Below are positions 9,803 to 18,661 of a stretch of DNA of 64,000 nt, one piece after another (position 1 is the first letter of the stretch; the number at the start of each line of letters is the position of its first letter). The notes below the pieces were generated by a model that ran no database searches, had not been told where the DNA came from, and saw only the letters and a program-made list of their open reading frames with translations. Source of the stretch: Rhodospirillales bacterium (GTDB taxonomy: Bacteria > Pseudomonadota > Alphaproteobacteria > ATCC43930 > CGMCC-115725); contig CANJCB010000001.1 in assembly GCA_947473305.1 (NCBI GenBank), positions 124,001 to 188,000 on the forward strand, in the 5' to 3' direction. Made by a program: the position numbers and the translations under genes.

Positions 9803-10873
9803 ATGGCAGGCAACAGTTTCGGCGAACTCTTCCGCTTCACCACCTGGGGCGAGAGCCATGGGCCGGCGATCGGCTGCGTGGTCGATGGCGCGCCGGCTAA
9901 ACTCAAGCTCTCAGAAGCGGATCTTCAGGTCTGGCTCGACCGGCGCAAGCCTGGCCAGTCGCGCTTCACGACCCAGCGGCAGGAACCCGATCAGGTCAAG
10001 ATCCTCTCCGGCGTCTTCGAGGGCGAGACCACCGGCACCCCGATCATGCTGATGATCGAGAACGAGGATGCGCGCTCCAAGGATTACAGCGCGATCAAAG
10101 ACAGCTTCCGCCCCGGCCATGCCGATTACACCTATTGGAAGAAATACGGCATCCGCGACTATCGCGGCGGCGGCCGGTCTTCGGCCCGGGAAACCGCTTC
10201 GCGGGTGGCAGCGGGCGGCGTCGCGCGCAAGGTGCTGGGCGACGGCATCCAGATCCGCGGCGCGCTGGTCCAGATCGGCCCTCACAAGGTGGATCGCAGC
10301 CGCTGGGAATGGGACGCGGTGCAGGACAATCCCTTCTGGTGCCCCGACCGCCAGATGGCCCAGCAATGGGAAGGCTATCTCGATGGCGTGCGGAAATCGG
10401 GCTCCTCGACCGGCGCGGTGATCGAGGTCGTGGCAAGCGGGGTGCCGGTCGGGCTGGGCGAGCCGATCTACGACAAGCTCGACGCCGATCTCGCCAAGGC
10501 CATGATGAGCATCAATGCCGTGAAGGCGGTGGAAATCGGCGCGGGCTTTGCCGCCGCCTCCTTGAGCGGCGAGGAGAACGCCGACGAGATGCGGATGCGC
10601 GACGGCAAGGTGGAGTTCCTGTCCAATCAAGCGGGCGGCATCCTCGGGGGCATCTCGACGGGCCAGGATATCGTCGTGCGCTTCGCCGTGAAGCCGACAA
10701 GTTCCATCCTCTCGCCGCGCCGAACTGTGGACATTCACGGCAACGAGGTCGAAGTCTTCACCAAGGGACGCCACGATCCCTGTGTCGGCATCCGCGGCGT
10801 GCCCGTGGGCGAGGCCATGATGGCGGTCGTGCTGGCGGACCATCTCCTGAGGCAACGGGCGCTGGGCGGCTGA
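9803..10873 (+). CDS. aroC: Chorismate synthase
   Basis: AroC converts 5-enolpyruvylshikimate 3-phosphate to chorismate with reduced FMN, the last common step to aromatic amino acids. The 356-residue length matches bacterial AroC. Signature regions are present: [14 protein letters not shown] near the N-terminus, [14 protein letters not shown], the [15 protein letters not shown] segment, and [13 protein letters not shown] near the C-terminus. It follows fabI by eight bases and precedes sppA by 26, consistent with one transcript. Confidence 0.97.
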   Translation: MAGNSFGELFRFTTWGESHGPAIGCVVDGAPAKLKLSEADLQVWLDRRKPGQSRFTTQRQEPDQVKILSGVFEGETTGTPIMLMIENEDARSKDYSAIKDSFRPGHADYTYWKKYGIRDYRGGGRSSARETASRVAAGGVARKVLGDGIQIRGALVQIGPHKVDRSRWEWDAVQDNPFWCPDRQMAQQWEGYLDGVRKSGSSTGAVIEVVASGVPVGLGEPIYDKLDADLAKAMMSINAVKAVEIGAGFAAASLSGEENADEMRMRDGKVEFLSNQAGGILGGISTGQDIVVRFAVKPTSSILSPRRTVDIHGNEVEVFTKGRHDPCVGIRGVPVGEAMMAVVLADHLLRQRALGG

Positions 10874-10899
10874 CGCCCTTCCGCCGAGGTAATCAATCG

Positions 10900-12672
10900 A
10901 TGCGGCGTTTCCTGGTCCGGTTCTTCGCGGTCGTCGGCTTTCTGTTCCTGCTCATGGTGGCGGGCGTCGTCGGAGCCTTCTTCTGGCTGGCGCCCGGCGC
11001 TCCCTCGCTCGGCGCGGCCGATATCCTGGTGCTCGACCTTAACCACGGCTATGGCGAGGCCCCCACCTCCACGGCGCTCACCTCGCTCCTGAGCGAGGAG
11101 GAGCCTTCCCTGCGCGACCTGCTCGACGGGATCGAGCGGGCGGGCGGCGATCCCCGGATCAAGGGCATCGTCGCCCATCTGGGCGCCCAGGAATACGGTT
11201 CCGGCCAGACCCAGGAGATCCGCGAGGCGATCCTCGCCTTCAGGGCGCATGGCAAATTCGCCATCGCCCATGCGGAGACCTTCGGGGAAGCGGGACCCGG
11301 AACCCGCTCCTATTACCTCGCGACCGCCTTCGACCAGATCCTGCTTCAGCCTTTCGGCCTGGTGGGACTGACCGGCTTCCGCGCCGAGGTGCCTTTCGCC
11401 AAGGACCTGCTCGACAAGCTCGGCATCGAAGCCAAGTTCGAGCATCGTTCCGAATACAAGACCGCGATGAACAGCCTGACCGAACGCGGCATGACGCCCG
11501 CTCATCGCGAGGAAACGGACAGCATCGTTACGTCGATCTTCGGTCAGACCGTGCGGGATATCGCCGCCGCCCGCCAGATGGGCGAGGCGGAGGTGCGCAG
11601 GCTGGTTGACGGCGGCCCCTATCTCTATCGCGACGCCCAGAGGCTGAAGCTCGTGGATGGCATCGGCTATTGGGCCGATGCGCTCCAAGCCGCCCAAAGC
11701 CGCGCGGCCAACGCCAAGACGGTGCCCCTGCGCCGCTATCTTGATGCCGCCGGCCGACCCAATGCCAAGGGCCCGACCGTGGCGCTCATCCATGCCGTCG
11801 GCATCATCCAGCGGGGAAGCAGCGGGGGAAGCCCCCTTTCCGGCTCCACCTTCGTCGGCTCAGACACCTTGGTTCGCGCCCTCCGCAAAGCGTCGGAGGA
11901 TAAGAACATACGCGCCATTCTTCTGCGCATCGACAGCCCGGGCGGCTCGGCGACGGCTTCGGAAACCATCTGGAACGAGGTCGCCCATGTTCGCAACAGC
12001 GGCAAGCCCATCGTCGTCAGCATGGGCGACGTGGCGGGCTCGGGCGGCTATTACATCGCGGCGGGGGCGACCAAGATCGTGGCCCAGCCGGGCACCCTGA
12101 CCGGCTCCATCGGCGTCGTCGCGGGCAAGATCATGACCGGGGGACTCTGGGAAAAACTGGGAGTTCGCTGGGAAGCGAGCGAGGCCGGGGGGAATGCCTC
12201 CATGTACAGCTCGATCCAGGATTACACGCCGCAAGGAAAGCAGCGCTTCGAAGCTTCGCTCGACGAAATCTACGAAGGCTTCAAGAGCCGGGTCGCCATG
12301 GGCCGCAAGCTGTCCCCCGAAAAGGTCGAGGAAATCGCCAAGGGCCGCGTCTGGACCGGCGAGGAAGCCAAGGCGCGGGGCCTGGTCGACGAATTGGGCG
12401 GCTATGCCATGGCCCTGCGGCTGATCAAGGAGGCCATGGGAGTGCCGGTGGAGCAGGAAGTTTCGCTGAAAGCCTATCCGCCACCGAAAGATGCCCGGGA
12501 GGTGCTGCTGAGCCGCCTCCTGGGCCGAGACGAGGAAGAGACTTCCGTAACCAGTCCCGCGGCAAGCCAGGCACTTGCCCCGCTCCGGCCCCTCTTGCAG
12601 CGGATCGAACTTCTGACCGCGCCACCCGGGGTATTGATCATGCAGCCTCCGGGTCTTCGCCCGGAACCTTGA
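10900..12672 (+). CDS. sppA: Signal peptide peptidase SppA, 67-kDa type
   Basis: SppA is a membrane-bound serine protease that degrades cleaved signal peptides. The 590-residue protein has an N-terminal membrane anchor (about residues 8-31) and two ClpP-like halves, as in the long E. coli form. The Ser/Lys dyad is visible: general-base K187 in HRSEYKTAM in the first half and nucleophile S381 in [12 protein letters not shown] in the second. ATG 10900 has GAGGT upstream and begins with the expected anchor; the frame stays open further upstream through aroC, which is a shadow. It is convergent with the 2OG oxygenase, nine bases apart. Confidence 0.95.
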   Translation: MRRFLVRFFAVVGFLFLLMVAGVVGAFFWLAPGAPSLGAADILVLDLNHGYGEAPTSTALTSLLSEEEPSLRDLLDGIERAGGDPRIKGIVAHLGAQEYGSGQTQEIREAILAFRAHGKFAIAHAETFGEAGPGTRSYYLATAFDQILLQPFGLVGLTGFRAEVPFAKDLLDKLGIEAKFEHRSEYKTAMNSLTERGMTPAHREETDSIVTSIFGQTVRDIAAARQMGEAEVRRLVDGGPYLYRDAQRLKLVDGIGYWADALQAAQSRAANAKTVPLRRYLDAAGRPNAKGPTVALIHAVGIIQRGSSGGSPLSGSTFVGSDTLVRALRKASEDKNIRAILLRIDSPGGSATASETIWNEVAHVRNSGKPIVVSMGDVAGSGGYYIAAGATKIVAQPGTLTGSIGVVAGKIMTGGLWEKLGVRWEASEAGGNASMYSSIQDYTPQGKQRFEASLDEIYEGFKSRVAMGRKLSPEKVEEIAKGRVWTGEEAKARGLVDELGGYAMALRLIKEAMGVPVEQEVSLKAYPPPKDAREVLLSRLLGRDEEETSVTSPAASQALAPLRPLLQRIELLTAPPGVLIMQPPGLRPEP

Positions 12673-12681
12673 CCCTGGCGA

Positions 12682-13347
12682 TCAGCCGCCGAAATGCCCG
12701 ATAAGCCGCTTCACCCGCGCGGAAAGCCGATGCCGGTTGCGTTCGCGGCGGACGACCGCTTCGCTTTCCACCCAGTTCAACTGGATGGCCCGGCGCGGTC
12801 CTTCCACCGAATGATGGCCATGCCACGAATTTTCCGTGACCCGGAAAGCCAGCAGGGTGCCGGCGTCGGGCGGAACCTCGACCACCGGATCCTCCAGGCT
12901 GTCCGGAGACCGAAGAAGACGTAACCGTCCGGCCTCAGGCTCCCATTGCTCGTTCATATAGATCAGGACGGTGATGAGCTTCGTGCGGCTGTCGTTGTGG
13001 ATCTGGCCGTCACGCGCCCTCGCCTGCCCGCGAACCGTGATCATGGTGGGGCGGCCGGAAAGATCCATATCGAATTTCCGCTCGAAGGCTTGCTTGAGTT
13101 CCGGCGATTCGAGTTCGTCGAGGAAATTCCGGAACACCGGCCCGATCGAGAGTTCGGCTGTCGGAAAGCTGCCGGCCTGATCGATCCGCGGGAAATTCGC
13201 ACTAAGTTCCTGACGTCTTTCCGGATCGAGGAAACCAGGTACAACCATATGAGGAAAAGGCTCCCCCACAAGCTTGGCGCGCTCGAAAGCGGCAAGATCG
13301 AGATACCTCAAGTCCCGCTGCGTCGTGGTCTCGGCCCCAGCCCGCAC
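12682..13347 (-). CDS. Small 2OG-Fe(II) oxygenase family protein
   Basis: A 221-residue protein with the double-stranded beta-helix oxygenase triad: H117 and D119 in GQIHNDS, distal His 178 or 179 in SWHGHHSVEG, and R186 (GPRRAIQLNW) as the likely 2-oxoglutarate ligand. It resembles prolyl-4-hydroxylase-like oxygenases often found near surface-polysaccharide genes. The substrate is unknown. It stands alone between sppA (convergent) and the lipoprotein gene (divergent), so context does not help. It is unrelated to the TauD-type enzyme at the left edge. Confidence 0.82.
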   Translation of the reverse strand: MRAGAETTTQRDLRYLDLAAFERAKLVGEPFPHMVVPGFLDPERRQELSANFPRIDQAGSFPTAELSIGPVFRNFLDELESPELKQAFERKFDMDLSGRPTMITVRGQARARDGQIHNDSRTKLITVLIYMNEQWEPEAGRLRLLRSPDSLEDPVVEVPPDAGTLLAFRVTENSWHGHHSVEGPRRAIQLNWVESEAVVRRERNRHRLSARVKRLIGHFGG

Positions 13348-13547
13348 ATCCGTCTCCCGTCGCGGGAATCTTGTCCCCGGAACGCGAAATTATAACAGCC
13401 CTGTCCCATTTCGGTCAGACAATAGGTCGCAATACCCATAAGTGATTGGGTTGCGTTGACTGAGTTTTAAGGACGTTGGGCGGATTTTATATGCAGGTGT
13501 ACGACCAAAGGCACGGAACCACTGCGACGAAGGCGGGTTGGGCATCA

Positions 13548-14105
13548 ATGGATGCGAACCGGGGTCTCGGTCTCGTTTTTGCCGCTCTTCTGACATTGAC
13601 AGGGTGCGGTATGGAAACACCCGAGCCCGTTGCCACTTCTAAGCTTCCGGAGCCACCGCCGATCGTCGTGGAGGAGACCCCGGTAGCCCGACTGCCGCTG
13701 CCACCGCCGTCAAAGCCTATGCCGCCGACCCAGATCGCGCGGTTGCCTGCGACCCCGGCTGCCCCGTCGTCGCCTTCGGTGGTCGGGACTCCCGGACCGG
13801 CCGCGGAGCCGCCGAATCCCGGGCGGTTGATGGGTCTCGACCAAGGGCAAACCCAGGAACTTTTGGGCGAGCCTCGGCAAAGAGCGGAAGCCGCGCCGGC
13901 TACGATCTGGCGTTACATGGGTAGAAGCTGCGAACTCGACGTCTACTTCTATCTTGATCTGCAAAGTAAGGTCATGAGGGTATTGCACTATGAAGTCCGA
14001 AGCGAGGATCCCCCAGAGCAGCGACCGGAGCGATGTTTCGGCGATCTCGTCGCTCAACGCCGGCCCACGGAGCGGGCAGCAGCCGATACGGATCGTGCTC
14101 GTTGA
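13548..14105 (+). CDS. BamE/SmpA-like outer-membrane lipoprotein
   Basis: The 185-residue product has a lipoprotein signal: charged start, hydrophobic LVFAALLTLTG and lipobox Cys20. A proline-rich linker (about 28-90) follows, then a compact domain of BamE/SmpA character (GLDQGQTQELLGEP, then IWRYMGRSCELDVYFYL). The last 39 codons overlap the response regulator gene in another frame, which is a long overlap. ATG 13548 is chosen because it places the signal peptide correctly; a start at 13476 or 13491 would add an implausible tail. It may report envelope state to the adjacent two-component system, which is inference from position only. Confidence 0.7.
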   Translation: MDANRGLGLVFAALLTLTGCGMETPEPVATSKLPEPPPIVVEETPVARLPLPPPSKPMPPTQIARLPATPAAPSSPSVVGTPGPAAEPPNPGRLMGLDQGQTQELLGEPRQRAEAAPATIWRYMGRSCELDVYFYLDLQSKVMRVLHYEVRSEDPPEQRPERCFGDLVAQRRPTERAAADTDRAR

Positions 14106-14808
14106 CGATGACGATTTCTTCCGGGAATCGCTCGGTCTCAACCTGTTGGACGAAGGTTTCGAGGTCACGAGCTTCGCGTCCGGCGCTCCGGCCCTGGAGC
14201 ATTTTAGGGACGGCGGCCTCGCCGATGTAATCCTTTTGGACTGGCGCATGCCGGGAATGAACGGCCTGGAAGTGCTGCGCCAGCTCCGGCGCGACGGCAC
14301 CATGACGCCTGTGATCTTCCTGACCGTGCTCAGCGACGACATCTACGAAGAGGCGGCGCTCGAAGGCGGCGCGGTCGACTTCATAGACAAGTCGCGGCGG
14401 CTCGCGATCCTTATGAAGCGCGTCCAGCTGATCGCCGACGGGATGCGCCCCACGCCTGACGCTGAACCGCAGCGCACGCCTCCCGGCGACGTCATCCATC
14501 TCGGCCCCTTAGAACTGCGCTTCGACATCAGCCGCGCCAGCTGGAACGGCCATACGCCGCCCCTCACCCTGACCGAATTCAAGATCGTGGCGCTCATGGC
14601 CATGCGCCCCGGCGAGGATGTCGGCTATCGGGAGATTTACGACCTGGTCCATGGCAAGGACTTCATCGCGGGCTATGGCAACGACGGCTACCGCGCCAAC
14701 GTCCGTACCTTCATCAAGCGTATCCGCAAGAAATTCCGGGATGTCGATCCTAGCTTCGACCAAATTCACAACTACGCCGGCTTTGGATACCGCTGGATCG
14801 CCGGCTGA
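13990..14808 (+). CDS. OmpR-family response regulator
   Basis: A 272-residue transcription factor with a receiver domain (acidic DDDD at 39-42, phospho-acceptor D84 in LLDWRMPG, T112 and K134) and a C-terminal winged helix ending HNYAGFGYRW. The DNA-binding part reads LTLTEFKIVALM and later RTFIKRIRKKF. Residues 1-32 are an unusual hydrophilic extension, and the gene overlaps the lipoprotein gene by 116 bases. Translation might instead begin near 14086 (ATA) or 14095 (GTG), matching a typical receiver start. The kinase follows immediately. Called ChvI-like only in architecture. Confidence 0.9.
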   Translation: MKSEARIPQSSDRSDVSAISSLNAGPRSGQQPIRIVLVDDDDFFRESLGLNLLDEGFEVTSFASGAPALEHFRDGGLADVILLDWRMPGMNGLEVLRQLRRDGTMTPVIFLTVLSDDIYEEAALEGGAVDFIDKSRRLAILMKRVQLIADGMRPTPDAEPQRTPPGDVIHLGPLELRFDISRASWNGHTPPLTLTEFKIVALMAMRPGEDVGYREIYDLVHGKDFIAGYGNDGYRANVRTFIKRIRKKFRDVDPSFDQIHNYAGFGYRWIAG

Positions 14809-16369
14809 GGCGGTCACCCCAACGGTCATCGAGCGAAGCAGCGAACCGGCCGACCCCGCCCCAACGGCGCGGCCGCCCCGTTTTTACCGGTCGCTCGCCG
14901 CCAAGGCGGCGGTCCTGGCGGTCATCTTTCTCGTGGTACCGCTGATCGTCTACGACCAGTTTCGTCGCGCCGACGAGGCCGGCCGGGCGATGCTGCTGAA
15001 GAGCGTCGGCGAGCAGGGCCGCGTCATGAGCCAGGCGCTGATGCCGCTTCTTTCGACCAGCGAACGGCCTTCCCTGCCCCAGCTGGGCCGGGAACTCGCG
15101 CGGTTCGCGGGCGATGTCACCAATGTGAAGCTGCTTTACGCGCCGGTGGGCGAGAATGCGTTCTTTTATGTCGCTTCCTGGCCGACGGTACCGGCGGCGC
15201 AACTCGACATGGAGCGGGAAAGACTCTCCCAACAAGGGGTGCTCGAACGGCTTTCCTCGTCATGCCAAGGCGATCTGCCCTTCGCGGTACGCTACCGGAC
15301 GCCAACCGGCGACGACGAGATCGTCACCTCCACCACCCCCATCAAGGCGACCAACGGCTGCTGGGCGCTGGTAACGTCCTTCTCGGCTGGCGCCTATCCC
15401 GGCTCGAACCTGGGAAGGCCCTATTGGGCGACGCCCGAGGTCCGCATCGCGGCCGCCGCTTACCTCGCCATGGCTTTCCTGACCTTCACGGCCTTTTGGG
15501 GCATTCGCCGGGGTCTCTATCGCTTCACCGAGCGGGCGCGAGCCATCCGCGACCGCCAGGCCGGCAAAGGCTCCTTCAGCGCCACGAACGAGGTCCCCGA
15601 ACTGACCGTGGTCGCCTATGAGTTCGACCGTATGGTAGAGGTCCTTGGCCACTCGGCTCAATCGATTCGCCGGGCGGCAGAGGACAATGCCCATGCCTTT
15701 AAAACCCCTATCGCGGTGATCCGCCAATCTCTGGAGCCCCTGAAACGCGCGGTCGGCGACCAAAATCTCCGGGGCAGCCGTGCGCTGGGCCTCATCGAAA
15801 GCTCGCTCGACAAGCTCGACGGCCTGGTCGCTTCGGCCCGCCGACTCGACGAAACCACGGCGGATCTGATCGACACCGCCCGCGCGCCGGTCAACCTGTC
15901 GCGCCTTCTGAAGCATCTCCTTCAGACCCATACGGAGACCGCGGCCAGCCAGCAGATCGCCTTCCGCGGCCATATCGATTCCGACGTCACGGTCTTCGCC
16001 GACGAGGGCATGCTGGAGACCGTGATCGAGAACCTGCTGGAGAATGCGATCTCCTTCTCACCCAAGGGCTCGGGCATCGGCGTGACTTTGGAGGCGCGCG
16101 GCCGGATGGCGGAACTCGTCATCGCCGATTCAGGCCCCGGCGTGGAGCCCGACAATCTGCAACGCATCTTCGAGCGCTATTTCTCCCAACGCCCCCATCG
16201 CAACGAGGACGGCGACAGCGAGGCGACCCATTTCGGCATCGGCCTCTGGATCGCCCGGCGCAACATCGAGGCGCTGGGCGGCAAGCTCCGAGCGGAAAAC
16301 CGGACGCCCCACGGATTGGTGATGCGTATAACGCTCCCCCTCCATACGCCCGGCCGCGCGCCCTCATGA
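14741..16369 (+). CDS. Membrane sensor histidine kinase
   Basis: The 542-residue kinase has an N-terminal helix (about 52-71), a periplasmic sensor region to about 232, a second helix (235-255), a HAMP-like linker, and a transmitter domain. The H-box reads DNAHAFKTPIAVI with H318; it is closer to the PhoQ style (x-K-T-P) than to the usual HELxxP. N-box ENLLENAISFSP, G1 DSGPGV and G2 FGIGLWIAR are intact. Start choice is uncertain: ATG 14741 overlaps the regulator by 68 bases, and TTG 14783 is an alternative. It should phosphorylate the adjacent OmpR-type regulator. Confidence 0.9.
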   Translation: MSILASTKFTTTPALDTAGSPAEAVTPTVIERSSEPADPAPTARPPRFYRSLAAKAAVLAVIFLVVPLIVYDQFRRADEAGRAMLLKSVGEQGRVMSQALMPLLSTSERPSLPQLGRELARFAGDVTNVKLLYAPVGENAFFYVASWPTVPAAQLDMERERLSQQGVLERLSSSCQGDLPFAVRYRTPTGDDEIVTSTTPIKATNGCWALVTSFSAGAYPGSNLGRPYWATPEVRIAAAAYLAMAFLTFTAFWGIRRGLYRFTERARAIRDRQAGKGSFSATNEVPELTVVAYEFDRMVEVLGHSAQSIRRAAEDNAHAFKTPIAVIRQSLEPLKRAVGDQNLRGSRALGLIESSLDKLDGLVASARRLDETTADLIDTARAPVNLSRLLKHLLQTHTETAASQQIAFRGHIDSDVTVFADEGMLETVIENLLENAISFSPKGSGIGVTLEARGRMAELVIADSGPGVEPDNLQRIFERYFSQRPHRNEDGDSEATHFGIGLWIARRNIEALGGKLRAENRTPHGLVMRITLPLHTPGRAPS

Positions 16370-16989
16370 GCGACGACGTCGAGATCCTCGAAAAGCTGAC
16401 ACCCTACAAGGGCTTCTTCCGGATCGACCGTTACAAGCTGCGGCATCGGCTCCATGCGGGCGGCTGGTCCGAGCCGATGATCCGCGAGGTCTTCGAGCGC
16501 GGCAACGCGGTCGGCGTGCTGCTCTACGACCCGGACCGGGACAAGGTGGTGCTGGTCGAGCAATTCCGCCTGCCTGCTCATCTCGCCGGCCGCAGCGCCT
16601 GGCAGTTGGAAATCGTCGCGGGCGTGACCGATGGCGGCGCGGATGAAAGTCCAGGCGACCTCGCCCGCCGCGAGGCTCGCGAGGAAGCGGGCGTCGCGAT
16701 CCTGGGACCGCTCGTTCCGATCCATCGCTTCATGCCGAGCCCCGGCGGGTCCACCGAGGCGATCGAGCTTTTCTGCGGCAGGGTCGACGCCCGAACCGCC
16801 GAAGGCATCCATGGCCTGGCCGAAGAGCATGAAGACATCAAGGTCGTCACGCTTCACTATCGCGAGGCGATGAAGCTCGTCCGGCAGCAGAAGATCGAGA
16901 ATTCCCCCGCGCTCATCTCGCTTTATTGGCTGGCCGCCAATCGTATCAGGCTTCGCCAAATGTGGAACGAGCCACCCTCACTTGTCTGA
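16366..16989 (+). CDS. NUDIX hydrolase, ADP-ribose pyrophosphatase-like
   Basis: This 207-residue enzyme probably hydrolyses ADP-ribose or a related nucleoside diphosphate sugar. The NUDIX box is present as LARREAREEAGV with an upstream Glu, but the distance from the leading AG to that Glu is two residues longer than the GX5E consensus. The C-terminal part (FMPSPGGSTEAIELFCG) is typical of the ADP-ribose pyrophosphatase branch. It overlaps the kinase stop by ATGA, so it is translationally coupled to the two-component system, though a functional link is not evident. It ends directly against the convergent GNAT gene. Confidence 0.88.
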   Translation: MSDDVEILEKLTPYKGFFRIDRYKLRHRLHAGGWSEPMIREVFERGNAVGVLLYDPDRDKVVLVEQFRLPAHLAGRSAWQLEIVAGVTDGGADESPGDLARREAREEAGVAILGPLVPIHRFMPSPGGSTEAIELFCGRVDARTAEGIHGLAEEHEDIKVVTLHYREAMKLVRQQKIENSPALISLYWLAANRIRLRQMWNEPPSLV

Positions 16990-17532
16990 TCAGTCGGTAT
17001 CGAGCCGCGCATAAAGCACGGCGCTTCGATAACTGTCGTCGATGCGCCAGCGGTCGCGAATGACACCGCTCTCCCGCTTGAACCCCAGCCCCTCAATGAG
17101 GCGGCAGGAAGCAAGGTTGCCAGGATCGATATAAGCTTCGGCACGATGCGTCTTCAAAGTCTCGAAGCAATGCTTCAGGAAGGGGATCATCGCCTCGGTC
17201 ATGAGACCTTGCCGCCAATATCGGGGCGCGAGGATATAGCCGACCTCGAGCCGCCGGTCCCTCGACTCCCGATGATGGTAATTGACGAAGCCCCGGCAGG
17301 CATCGTCTTCCCTCCCCGCCACCGCCCAGCCCACATGGGAATAAAGGTTGGGCTTCATCAGCCAGCGGAGCAGCCGCGCGGTCTCGTCGCGATCGGCATA
17401 GAGCGGCCCATCCCAATAGCGCATCGCTTCAGGATCGCCGACGGCGGCATGCAGCCCGTCGAGATCCCGTTCTGTGCAGGGGCGCAGCCGCAGCCGCGCG
17501 GTCTCGAAGATCGGTTGTATCTCTGTCGCCAT
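16990..17532 (-). CDS. GNAT acetyltransferase, RimJ/RimL type
   Basis: A 180-residue acetyltransferase of the RimJ/RimL subgroup: N-terminal TARLRLRPCTERDLDGL, a central LEVGYILAPRYWRQGLMTEA segment with the acetyl-CoA binding (Q/R)-x-x-G region, and C-terminal CRLIEGLGFKRE. Such enzymes acetylate N-termini of ribosomal proteins or small molecules; the substrate is not predictable. Its stop codon is immediately next to that of the NUDIX gene on the other strand, with no intergenic base. Confidence 0.88.
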   Translation of the reverse strand: MATEIQPIFETARLRLRPCTERDLDGLHAAVGDPEAMRYWDGPLYADRDETARLLRWLMKPNLYSHVGWAVAGREDDACRGFVNYHHRESRDRRLEVGYILAPRYWRQGLMTEAMIPFLKHCFETLKTHRAEAYIDPGNLASCRLIEGLGFKRESGVIRDRWRIDDSYRSAVLYARLDTD

Positions 17533-17650
17533 GGTTCCCCCAAGCCAAAGTGCCGACCGACCGGGACGGGGTCAATCTCTTGATCCCCTTTCGATCGTCC
17601 CTATAGTGTCGCGAAGCCGCTCTTTGCGGCAGGCGAGGGCGTTTCTGAAG

Positions 17651-18661
17651 ATGACGATTCGGCAGGACTTTATCGATACGATCGGCAATACGCCGCTCAT
17701 CAGGCTGCGGCGCGCGTCGGAAATGACGGGCTGCACCATTCTCGGCAAGGCCGAGTTCCTGAACCCCGGCGGGTCGGTCAAGGATCGTGCGGCGCTTTCC
17801 ATCGTCCGGGACGCTGAAGCCAAGGGCCTGCTCCACCCTGGCGGGGTCATCGTCGAAGGCACCGCCGGCAATACCGGAATCGGGCTGGCGCTCGTGGGCA
17901 ATGCCCTGGGATATCGCACCGTCATCGTGATGCCGGAGACCCAGAGCCAGGAAAAGAAGGACATGCTGCGGCTTTGCGGCGCGGACCTTCGGCTGGTGCC
18001 GGCCGCGCCCTATTCCAATCCCATGAATTACGTCCGCTATTCCGAACGCCTCGCCGCCGAGGTCGCGGCCTCGGAGCCCAAGGGCGCCATCTGGGCCAAT
18101 CAGTTCGACAATGTCGCCAACCGCCAGGCCCATTATGAAACGACGGGTCCCGAGATCTGGGCCGACACGAACGGCAAGGTCGATGCCTTCGTCGCCTCGG
18201 TCGGCACCGGCGGGACGCTCTGCGGCACCGCCATGGCGCTGAAGGAGCGGAACCGCGACATCAAGGTCTACCTCGCCGACCCCATGGGCTCGGCCATCTA
18301 TGACTATTACGCGCATGGAGAGTTGAAGGCCGAGGGCAATTCGATCACGGAAGGCATCGGCCAGGGCCGCATCACCAAAAACCTCGAAGGCGTGCCGCTC
18401 GACGGCCAGTTCCAGATCACCGACGAGGAGATGCTGCCCCTGCTCTTCGACCTCGTCCGCGAGGAAGGCTTGGTGCTGGGCGGCTCGACGGGCATCAACC
18501 TCATGGGCGCGATCCGCGCGGCCCAGGAACTTGGTCCCGGCCATACTGTGGTGACTGTGCTCTGCGACGGCGGCAGCCGCTACCAGTCGAAGCTCTTCAA
18601 CCCCGCCTTCCTGCGGGAAAAGGGCCTGCCGACGCCGCCCTGGCTCGACCAGGAGGGCTGA
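17651..18661 (+). CDS. cysK: Cysteine synthase A (O-acetylserine sulfhydrylase)
   Basis: CysK makes cysteine from O-acetylserine and sulfide with PLP. The 336-residue protein has the PLP lysine K44 in NPGGSVKDRAA, the phosphate-binding TAGNTGIGLA loop, and GTGGTLCGTA. ATG 17651 gives the standard start (TIRQDFIDTIGNTPLIRL). It opens a packed operon: its TGA overlaps the alaX ATG by one base, followed by sseA and two acetyltransferases. CysK forms found next to alanyl-tRNA editing genes are, as far as I recall, recurrent in Alphaproteobacteria. Confidence 0.95.
   Translation: MTIRQDFIDTIGNTPLIRLRRASEMTGCTILGKAEFLNPGGSVKDRAALSIVRDAEAKGLLHPGGVIVEGTAGNTGIGLALVGNALGYRTVIVMPETQSQEKKDMLRLCGADLRLVPAAPYSNPMNYVRYSERLAAEVAASEPKGAIWANQFDNVANRQAHYETTGPEIWADTNGKVDAFVASVGTGGTLCGTAMALKERNRDIKVYLADPMGSAIYDYYAHGELKAEGNSITEGIGQGRITKNLEGVPLDGQFQITDEEMLPLLFDLVREEGLVLGGSTGINLMGAIRAAQELGPGHTVVTVLCDGGSRYQSKLFNPAFLREKGLPTPPWLDQEG

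Noticed and set aside
10135-10899. Upstream extension of the sppA frame through aroC
   Set aside because: The translation is low-complexity Arg/Gly sequence antiphase to a clear AroC; the true SppA anchor starts at 10900.
13435-13490. TTGACT ... TTTTAT as a promoter for the lipoprotein gene
   Set aside because: The spacing is about 23 bases, too long for a sigma-70 promoter.
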